Shown here: in pieces, positions 1-4,765 of the stretch | Layout: each line of letters starts with the position of its first letter | Position numbering within the stretch: the stretch's first letter is position 1 | Assembly (NCBI GenBank): GCA_016297325.1 | Contig: JAEDGW010000146.1 | Location: 1 to 5,472 of the forward strand | From: Coprococcus sp. | GTDB taxonomy: Bacteria; Bacillota; Clostridia; Lachnospirales; Lachnospiraceae | Length of the DNA: 5,472 nucleotides | Direction of reading: 5' to 3' | Translations under genes and position numbers: made by a program | Notes under the pieces: model-generated | Database searches by the model: none | Seen by the model: the letters and a program-made list of their open reading frames with translations, nothing else | Told to the model about the DNA's origin: nothing

Positions 1-1250
1 TGGCGGAGGGCGTTGAGACAGCCAAGGAGATGAAAACAGTGATTCAGCTCGGCTCAGATCTGATTCAGGGTTACTACACAGCACATCCGAATGCTGAGGT
101 GGTACAGCTCATATCGCCTCAGGTTGTGAATGAGATAATCCAGTACAACCATATTGAGGACAGCGCTGAAAATGGCAGGGTATTTGTCATGGAGTACGAG
201 CGGAGTGTATCGCTTGTGAAGCTGGAAAGTGACAGTTACAGAGAGATTGTGGTTGCGCCTAAGGCTGGAGGTGACAACAACGTTCGAATCGTGGGCGCAA
301 ATGGATTCCAGTCAGATATCAGTCTCAGAGTAAAGGATGGATTCACAGGAACCATAGTTATGCAGAATGCAAGCTTTTCAAGTGACAGGGATAAGCCTTG
401 TATAGATTGCGGAGAGAACACAGATCTCTACATAGTATTGGAAGGCAAAAATTCATGCAGAGTGGGTGGCATACGTATTCCGGAGTCGTCAAGGGTGACA
501 TTCATAGGCGAGGGTGATATGCGCATTCAGGTACATAGCAACAGGTATTATGGTATAGGAAACGATGTCGCTTCAAAGCATGGTATTATCAGGTTCAGGC
601 AGGATGGCGTTATAAATATAGAAGCGAATGGTGTAAACGGAGTGGCTATAGGATCTGGCTATGGCGGAGATATCCGTATAGAGAAAGGCCGTTATGATCT
701 GTATCTCAATGGGGAGAACGGAGTGGCTATAGGATGCATACATAGTCCGGTGAAGATGAACATAGTCAAGGGCGATATTGACATATCGTTTGAGGCTGCA
801 AATGGTGTGGCAATAGGTTCTGTTGAGGGACATACGGACATCTCAGTCAGGGATACATCTATAACTATCCGTGGATCTGGCAACAGATATGTGGCTATGG
901 GAACTCTGGATGGAGATGGCTGCATAGTTGATATCGGTAAAACTCATGTCGATATGAATTTGAAGGGTAATTCCTGCATAGCCATCGGATCAGATCATGG
1001 AACTGCTGACGTATGCATATCAGATGCCAATTCAAGAATCATGGCTCAGGGAGAGGCTTGTTTTGCAATAGGAAGCAGATGTGATATAGGTACACTTTCA
1101 AGCAGCAATGCTGACTTGAATGTGTCGGTGAAGAATGCTATCAATGTAGACATATCTGTTCCGGAACAGAATATCCGGCTGCTCAACGGCAGATGTATGT
1201 TCATGCTGAATAACGAGAGCGTAGAGCGTAAAGTTACTGAGCGTTACTAG
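1..1250 (+). CDS. EAL-domain c-di-GMP phosphodiesterase with C-terminal beta-helix-like repeat domain (5' end outside window)
   Basis: The frame is open from base 3, so the ATG at 30 is internal and the gene starts upstream. The first codons read AEGVETAKEM, followed by LGSDLIQGYY. These are the last two conserved blocks of an EAL domain (EGVE-T and QGY), the family that hydrolyses cyclic di-GMP to pGpG; the EAL signature itself lies outside the window. Counting from the Met codon at 30, the EAL domain ends near residue 28. A linker follows, then a beta-rich region (about 85-165), then seven repeats with cores GIG/AIG/AMG at residues 175-177, 206-208, 233-235, 261-263, 289-291, 318-320 and 346-348, a period of about 28 residues. 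This fits the rungs of a right-handed beta-helix and recalls the AIGGG-type repeats of clostridial surface proteins. No membrane segment separates EAL from the repeats, so the repeats are probably cytosolic. About ten cysteines, including C124-x-x-C127, agree with that. The repeat ligand is unknown, and any GGDEF or sensor domain would be upstream. Confidence 0.9.
   Translation, partial: AEGVETAKEMKTVIQLGSDLIQGYYTAHPNAEVVQLISPQVVNEIIQYNHIEDSAENGRVFVMEYERSVSLVKLESDSYREIVVAPKAGGDNNVRIVGANGFQSDISLRVKDGFTGTIVMQNASFSSDRDKPCIDCGENTDLYIVLEGKNSCRVGGIRIPESSRVTFIGEGDMRIQVHSNRYYGIGNDVASKHGIIRFRQDGVINIEANGVNGVAIGSGYGGDIRIEKGRYDLYLNGENGVAIGCIHSPVKMNIVKGDIDISFEAANGVAIGSVEGHTDISVRDTSITIRGSGNRYVAMGTLDGDGCIVDIGKTHVDMNLKGNSCIAIGSDHGTADVCISDANSRIMAQGEACFAIGSRCDIGTLSSSNADLNVSVKNAINVDISVPEQNIRLLNGRCMFMLNNESVERKVTERY
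543..1079 (+). repeat. Seven tandem 28-residue coding repeats (AIGS core)
   Basis: Within the EAL protein, the glycine closing each core falls at residues 177, 208, 235, 263, 291, 320 and 348 (Met at 30 = 1), giving spacings of 31, 27, 28, 28, 29 and 28. Three consecutive copies read NGVAIG. At DNA level two copies share an exact 19-base stretch, AACGGAGTGGCTATAGGAT, at 636-654 and 717-735, 81 bases apart. The other copies have diverged in DNA but keep the protein pattern. The regular period and alternating hydrophobic residues suggest stacked beta-helix rungs; this structural reading is inference. Confidence 0.8.
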
Positions 1251-1270
1251 ATATATAGAAATAATACATT

Positions 1271-1302
1271 AAACAGTGGGCGCACGGGTTGCGCCCTGTT
1301 TT
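1271..1302 (+). terminator. Intrinsic terminator after the EAL gene
   Basis: Twenty bases after the TAG stop, GGGCGCA (1278-1284) pairs with TGCGCCC (1290-1296) around loop CGGGT. The stem is extended by AAACA (1271-1275) with TGTTT (1297-1301) across a two-base bulge (G1276, T1277). The 3' side ends in TTTT. It separates the EAL gene from the methionine gene downstream. Confidence 0.8.
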
Positions 1303-1321
1303 ATGTATAAAAAGGTGCCAG

Positions 1322-1351
1322 CTCCATCATTTGAAAAATGCTTTGATGGGG
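1322..1351 (+). other. Possible leader hairpin before the O-acetylhomoserine sulfhydrylase gene
   Basis: CTCCATCA (1322-1329) can pair with TGATGGGG (1344-1351), eight pairs including one G-U, around a 14-base AT-rich loop. It lies 13 bases before the AGGAG of the next gene. It could be a 5' leader structure or an operator. The spacer between the upstream terminator and the gene is only about 77 bases, too short for a complete S-box (SAM) riboswitch or T-box leader, and no convincing -35/-10 pair was found. Confidence 0.25.
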
Positions 1352-1366
1352 TGATTATTAATTGGA

Positions 1367-1371
1367 AGGAG
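1367..1371 (+). promoter_or_regulatory. Ribosome binding site fixing the ATG at 1380
   Basis: AGGAG lies 8 bases before the ATG at 1380. An in-frame TTG at 1362 overlaps the upstream side of this site and has no Shine-Dalgarno of its own, so the longer 430-residue reading is rejected in favour of 424 residues. Confidence 0.85.
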
Positions 1372-1379
1372 TAAAGAAA

Positions 1380-2654
1380 ATGGAAAGAGAAACAATGTGT
1401 ATTCAGGCTGGCTACCAGCCAAAAAATGGAGAGTCAAGGATGATACCTATCGTGCAGAGCACGACTTTCAAGTATGACACAAGTGAGGATATGGGAAAAT
1501 TGTTTGATTTGGAGGAAAGTGGATATTTCTACACCAGACTAGCAAATCCTACAAATGATTATGTAGCAGCAAAGATATGTGCTCTTGAAGGAGGCTCTGC
1601 CGCTGTTCTCACATCATCAGGCCAGGCGGCAACATTCTTTTCGGTATTCAACATCGCAGGTGCCGGAGATCATGTAATAGCATCGTCAACAATATATGGA
1701 GGAAGCTACAATCTATTTGCAGTTACCATGAAGAGAATGGGGGTTGAATTCACATTTGTCGATCCTGACTGCTCTGACGATGAGCTTGAAGCTGCATTTA
1801 AGCCGAACACAAAGGCTGTATTTGGCGAGACAATAGCCAATCCGGCTCTTATAGTATTTGACATAGAGAGATTTGCAAATGCTGCACATGCACACGGTGT
1901 TCCACTTATTGTTGACAATACATTTGCCACACCTATCAACTGCAGACCTATAGAATGGGGAGCTGATATTGTGACACATTCAACAACAAAATACATGGAC
2001 GGCCATGACGCAACAGTGGGCGGAGTGATCGTTGATTCTGGAAAATTTGACTGGATGGCTCATGCTGACAAGTTCCCTGGCCTTACAACGCCGGATGATT
2101 CCTATCACGGAGTTGTATATGCGGAGAAGTTTGGAATGGGCGGAGCCTATATCAACAAGATCGTTGCGCAGCTTATGAGAGATCTCGGACCTATCCCTGC
2201 ACCGATGAATTCATATATGTTGAACCTGGGCCTTGAGTCGCTGCACGTGCGTATGCCTAGACACTGCGAGAATGCCATGGCTGTTGCACAGTTCCTCGAG
2301 AAGCATGAGAAAGTTGCGTGGGTTAATTATCCGGGACTTGCCAGCAACAAATATTACGAGCGTGCGCAGAAGTATATGCCTGATGGAACATGTGGAGTTG
2401 TGTCATTTGGCGTGAAGGGTGGCAGAAGTGCCGCAGAGAAATTCATGAAGGGTCTTAAGGTTGCCATGATAGCGACGCATGTGGCAGATGCGCACACCTG
2501 TGTACTTCATCCTGCATCAGCAACCCACAGACAGATGAATGACGAGGAGCTCCTGGCTGCAGGCGTGAGCCCTGATCTGGTGCGTCTGTCCGTAGGCATA
2601 GAGAATGTGAATGACATTATTGCTGATCTTGAGAATGCATTGGCTGAGGTATAG
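1380..2654 (+). CDS. metY: O-acetylhomoserine sulfhydrylase (O-acetylhomoserine aminocarboxypropyltransferase)
   Basis: This PLP enzyme makes L-homocysteine and acetate from O-acetyl-L-homoserine and sulfide, the direct sulfhydrylation route to methionine; it acts in the cytoplasm. The 424 residues match the usual 420-440 for the family and are longer than the roughly 380-400 of cystathionine gamma-synthase or lyase. Cys/Met-metabolism PLP-family motifs are all present: YFYTRLANPT (49-58; Y51 and R53 contact the PLP phosphate of the partner subunit), SSGQAA (79-84), GGSYNLF (107-113), VDNTFATP (178-185; D179 pairs with the pyridine nitrogen), HSTTKYMDGH (200-209; K204 forms the Schiff base) and RLSVGIEN (402-409). 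The long insertion after K204 and the HPASATHRQ block (377-385) are typical of the MetY/CysD group. The RNA methyltransferase gene follows after 24 bases, so the two are probably co-transcribed. O-succinylhomoserine or cysteine-synthase side activity cannot be excluded from sequence. Confidence 0.93.
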   Translation: MERETMCIQAGYQPKNGESRMIPIVQSTTFKYDTSEDMGKLFDLEESGYFYTRLANPTNDYVAAKICALEGGSAAVLTSSGQAATFFSVFNIAGAGDHVIASSTIYGGSYNLFAVTMKRMGVEFTFVDPDCSDDELEAAFKPNTKAVFGETIANPALIVFDIERFANAAHAHGVPLIVDNTFATPINCRPIEWGADIVTHSTTKYMDGHDATVGGVIVDSGKFDWMAHADKFPGLTTPDDSYHGVVYAEKFGMGGAYINKIVAQLMRDLGPIPAPMNSYMLNLGLESLHVRMPRHCENAMAVAQFLEKHEKVAWVNYPGLASNKYYERAQKYMPDGTCGVVSFGVKGGRSAAEKFMKGLKVAMIATHVADAHTCVLHPASATHRQMNDEELLAAGVSPDLVRLSVGIENVNDIIADLENALAEV

Positions 2655-2667
2655 TGACTGTGAAAAC

Positions 2668-2672
2668 AGGAG
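2668..2672 (+). promoter_or_regulatory. Ribosome binding site choosing the ATG at 2679 over 2673
   Basis: AGGAG directly abuts the ATG at 2673 (spacing zero), which is unusable, but sits 6 bases before the in-frame ATG at 2679, which is near optimal. The start is therefore placed at 2679, and the protein begins MGEIIEITDF. Confidence 0.8.
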
Positions 2673-2678
2673 ATGTGT

Positions 2679-3533
2679 ATGGGAGAGATTATTGAGATCA
2701 CAGATTTTTCGGCTCCGGCGCTGGATATGTATGCGAGGATGTCAGAGAATCAGCTGGCGCATGCATATGAGCCGGACGCGGGAGTTTTCATTGCGGAGAG
2801 TCCAAATGTTATCATGCGTGCACTTGATGCCGGATACGAACCTGAGTCTATTCTCATAGAGAAGAAGCAGATAGGTGGAGCTGGCGCGGAAGTCATAAAA
2901 AGGTGTGCGGATGTGCCTGTATATACGGCGGAATTTGATGTGCTTACGAAGCTTACAGGATTTGCGTTGACCCGGGGGATGCTCTGTGTGATGCGGCGGA
3001 GAACGCTGCAGTCAGTGGAGCATCTGTGCAAAGATGCGAAGAGAATTGCAGTCTTGGAAGATGTGATGAATCCTACAAATGTGGGAGCGATATTCAGGTC
3101 GGCGGCAGCTCTTGGCATGGATGCGGTGCTGCTCACCAGTGGATGCAGTGATCCGCTTTACAGACGAGCTGCAAGAGTCAGTATGGGAACAGTCTTTCAA
3201 ATACCCTGGACATACATAACCCGGGAGACTTTGGGGGAGAAAAATACGAATATTCCTGCATGGCCAGAGTCTGGTATGTGTAAACTTGGCAGTATGGGGT
3301 TTAAAATCGCATCAATGGCCCTCAGAAATGATACAGTGGACATTTGCGATGACAGATTGAAACGTGAGGAGAAGCTGGCCATTGTCCTTGGAACAGAGGG
3401 AGACGGTCTTGGCGTATCTACTATGGAGATGAGCGATTATACGGTTAAGATACCGATGTACCACGGTGTGGATTCACTCAATGTGGCGGCTGCCAGCGCT
3501 GTGGCATTCTGGGAGCTGGGACGCAGAGCGTAA
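2679..3533 (+). CDS. SpoU/TrmH-family (SPOUT) RNA 2'-O-methyltransferase
   Basis: This is a predicted S-adenosylmethionine-dependent methyltransferase that modifies ribose 2'-OH in tRNA or rRNA; the target nucleoside cannot be read from sequence. It has 284 residues in two parts. An N-terminal part (about 1-110) contains VFIAESPNVIMRAL (36-49) and resembles the SpoU substrate-binding domain. The C-terminal part is a trefoil-knot SPOUT domain. Motif 1 is NPTNVGAIFRSA (131-142), where R140 is the expected catalytic arginine. Next comes DPLYRRAARVSMGTVFQIPW (158-177). Motif 2 is IVLGTEGDGL (235-244) and motif 3 is IPMYHGVDSLNVAAASAVAF (258-277), which form the knotted cofactor site; N268 is the conserved Asn. 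It lies 24 bases after metY with its own Shine-Dalgarno and no intervening terminator, so it is the second gene of the operon. A link to methionine could be indirect, since homocysteine feeds the cofactor pool, but that is inference. Confidence 0.92.
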   Translation: MGEIIEITDFSAPALDMYARMSENQLAHAYEPDAGVFIAESPNVIMRALDAGYEPESILIEKKQIGGAGAEVIKRCADVPVYTAEFDVLTKLTGFALTRGMLCVMRRRTLQSVEHLCKDAKRIAVLEDVMNPTNVGAIFRSAAALGMDAVLLTSGCSDPLYRRAARVSMGTVFQIPWTYITRETLGEKNTNIPAWPESGMCKLGSMGFKIASMALRNDTVDICDDRLKREEKLAIVLGTEGDGLGVSTMEMSDYTVKIPMYHGVDSLNVAAASAVAFWELGRRA

Positions 3534-3544
3534 GACATCCAGAC

Positions 3545-3588
3545 GAAGGGGTCAGGCCCCAATGCCCGAAAGGGGGCCTGACCCCTTT
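3545..3588 (+). terminator. Strong GC-rich palindromic hairpin, likely terminator and possible dispersed REP-like repeat
   Basis: A perfect 15-bp stem, AAGGGGTCAGGCCCC (3546-3560) with GGGGCCTGACCCCTT (3573-3587), plus a closing G-U pair, surrounds a 12-base loop, AATGCCCGAAAG. It begins 11 bases after the stop of the methyltransferase gene, so it probably ends that transcript, although the downstream T run is only three bases long. Each arm is nearly self-complementary (GGGG...CCCC), and an alternative small hairpin, CCC-GAAA-GGG (3565-3574), sits at the centre. This GC-rich design is unlike the other terminators here and resembles GGGGTC-type palindromes dispersed in many bacterial genomes. 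Confidence 0.7.
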
Positions 3589-3657
3589 GGCTTGAGTGGG
3601 GTGTCGAAAAATGAATGGTAAAAAAGGTTCAATGGTAGATACATAATGACGAATTTA

Positions 3658-3666
3658 TGTTATAAT
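3658..3666 (+). promoter_or_regulatory. Extended -10 promoter of the pseudophosphatase gene
   Basis: TGTTATAAT is a perfect TATAAT box (3661-3666) preceded by the TGn extension. The -35 is weak (GATACA at 3638-3643, spacer 17), as is common for extended -10 promoters. Transcription would start near 3673, giving a leader of about 70 bases. The site is between the upstream hairpin and the gene, so the gene probably has its own vegetative promoter. Confidence 0.75.
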
Positions 3667-3742
3667 AATCAAGCTGCGGGTGATGTGTAAGAATAGGCGG
3701 CACATTAAAAACGAATACCAGCACACAAGGAGGAAACGATAG

Positions 3743-4501
3743 ATGTTTTATGCGATTTCGGGAATAAATGGAGATTATGAGGCGTACAAGAGGGCTCTTA
3801 AGAAGCTCAAATTTCAGAACCTCGATGACATAAAAGAAGACGATATCATGAATGAGGAGACGGTGATAAATACTCTCGAGGGCGAGGATGTGCTGTATGT
3901 CCTTGGCAATATCGTTGGTGCCGGCGGCGGTTCCATGAAGATCATACAGGATATGATGAACAGGGATAATGTCATAGCTGTTGTGGGTGAGAATGAGTAC
4001 AAGATAACCCAGTCGCTGAAGGCTCTTGACGACCACATCCGTTCCACAGGAGATGTTCCACCACAGGCTATCATGGACAGGATCACTTCCATGCTTGGCG
4101 ATGAGCTCTCAGGAGTTGTGAAGGAATTCATAGAGCTTGATGATGATGACAGAGAGGACATCATAGATTACATCGATGAGATATCTGAGGAGGCATTCCT
4201 TGAGGTCATGATGGCGAGAAAGAAGTTCGTTCTGGTACACGCCGGAATAAAGAACTTCAAGCATGATAAGGAGCTTGACGAGTACAAGACAGAGGACTTT
4301 GTCACAGAGCCTGCAGACCTGGACAAGACATATTACAAGAACAGAACACTTGTGGTAGGTCATGTGCCAACCACAGAGATAGAAGGCGGCGAAGGCAAGA
4401 TCGTAAAGAAGAACAACAACGTAGCCATCGACTGTGGCTGCGGCAAGGGCGGACAGCTCGGAATATACTGCCTGAACAATGGCTCAGAGATGTATGTATA
4501 A
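3743..4501 (+). CDS. Degenerate PP1/lambda-type metallophosphoesterase (predicted pseudophosphatase)
   Basis: The 252-residue protein follows the layout of bacterial PP1/lambda-phosphatase-like Ser/Thr protein phosphatases, but the dimetal site is gone. Family motif GDxHG/SDIHG reads SGINGD (6-11): Asp to G7, His to N9. GDxVDRG reads GNIVGAGGG (55-63): Asp to N56, Asp to G59, Arg to A60. GNHE reads GENE (82-85): Asn to E83, His to N84. The WIRE block reads FVTE (186-189): Arg to T188. Only the two later histidines survive, VHAGI (H166) and VVGHVPT (H207), along with the C-terminal IDCGC...GGQLG...YV frame (229-252). Compared with lambda phosphatase, seven of nine key positions are lost (equivalents of D20, H22, D49, R53, N75, H76, R162) and two kept (H139, H186). 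An acidic helix-rich insert, including ELDDDDRED (131-139), lies in the middle. AAGGAGG (3727-3733) is 9 bases before the ATG. The frame is intact with its own promoter and terminator, so it is not a decaying pseudogene. It may bind a phosphoprotein, nucleotide or partner without catalysis; the true function is unknown. Confidence 0.88.
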   Translation: MFYAISGINGDYEAYKRALKKLKFQNLDDIKEDDIMNEETVINTLEGEDVLYVLGNIVGAGGGSMKIIQDMMNRDNVIAVVGENEYKITQSLKALDDHIRSTGDVPPQAIMDRITSMLGDELSGVVKEFIELDDDDREDIIDYIDEISEEAFLEVMMARKKFVLVHAGIKNFKHDKELDEYKTEDFVTEPADLDKTYYKNRTLVVGHVPTTEIEGGEGKIVKKNNNVAIDCGCGKGGQLGIYCLNNGSEMYV

Positions 4502-4524
4502 TATAGTAGAGATAGATGTGTATC

Positions 4525-4560
4525 ATGGCCGGATGAAGAGATTCATTCCGGCCATTTTCT
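4525..4560 (+). terminator. Intrinsic terminator with GNRA tetraloop
   Basis: ATGGCCGGA (4525-4533) pairs with TCCGGCCAT (4547-4555). The stem continues as TGAA (4534-4537) with TTCA (4542-4545) after one bulged T (4546), closed by the tetraloop GAGA (4538-4541), a GNRA loop. TTTTCT follows. It lies 23 bases after the stop of the pseudophosphatase gene and should isolate it from the downstream PHP gene. Confidence 0.9.
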
Positions 4561-4614
4561 GTGCATAATTGAACAGGGAGATACGAAATACAGGCTATAA
4601 AAAGATACGGATTG

Positions 4615-4620
4615 TATAAT
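4615..4620 (+). promoter_or_regulatory. Possible -10 box for the PHP phosphatase gene
   Basis: A perfect TATAAT lies 145 bases before the PHP gene start and after the previous terminator. No recognisable -35 occurs 16-18 bases upstream, and the TG extension is out of register, so this is a weak call. If real, it implies a leader of about 140 bases that contains the two inverted repeats below. Confidence 0.35.
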
Positions 4621-4655
4621 ATGTACATAAAATTTTTAATGGCAATGTGAAAATT

Positions 4656-4694
4656 GGCAAAAAAATTTGCCTTCTGGGTATTCACAAAATGTGA
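4656..4694. promoter_or_regulatory. Pair of inverted repeats upstream of the PHP phosphatase gene (possible operators)
   Basis: GGCAAA-AAAA-TTTGCC (4656-4671) is a perfect 6-bp inverted repeat, and TCACA-AAA-TGTGA (4682-4694) a perfect 5-bp one. They are ten bases apart, about 24.5 bases centre to centre, in an otherwise AT-rich spacer (4561-4754) with no coding sense. They could be binding sites for a dimeric regulator or small RNA hairpins. Their AT-rich cores make chance occurrence quite possible. Confidence 0.3.
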
Positions 4695-4754
4695 CAAATT
4701 TGTTAAATTAGTTAGTGAGCATGGAGATCTCTGTCGAGACACAGATATAGAGAT

Positions 4755-4760
4755 AGGAGG
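4755..4760 (+). promoter_or_regulatory. Ribosome binding site for the PHP phosphatase
   Basis: A full AGGAGG ends 5 bases before the ATG at 4766. A closer ATG at 4761 is followed at once by TAA, whose last A is the first base of the true start codon, so 4766 is the only usable start here. Confidence 0.85.
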
Positions 4761-4765
4761 ATGTA

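Noticed and set aside
30..32. ATG at 30 as the start of the first gene
   Set aside because: The frame is open to the window edge and the codons before it (from base 3) encode the conserved EGVET block of the EAL domain; there is also no Shine-Dalgarno before this ATG.
1362..1379. TTG start giving a six-residue longer O-acetylhomoserine sulfhydrylase
   Set aside because: It overlaps the Shine-Dalgarno of the ATG at 1380 and lacks its own ribosome binding site.
2750..3136. 128-codon minus-strand frame opposite the RNA methyltransferase
   Set aside because: A shadow of a gene with complete SPOUT motifs; no ribosome binding site and no recognisable domain.
3681..3707. Weak hairpin (TGATGTG with CACATTA) in the leader of the pseudophosphatase gene
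   Set aside because: Seven pairs including one G-U around a 13-base loop is within chance for this length and matches no riboswitch I recognise.
4302..4742. 146-codon open frame on the minus strand covering the 3' end of the pseudophosphatase gene and the spacer after it
   Set aside because: It lies mostly opposite a well-supported gene and its terminator, its composition is not protein-like, and no family is recognisable.
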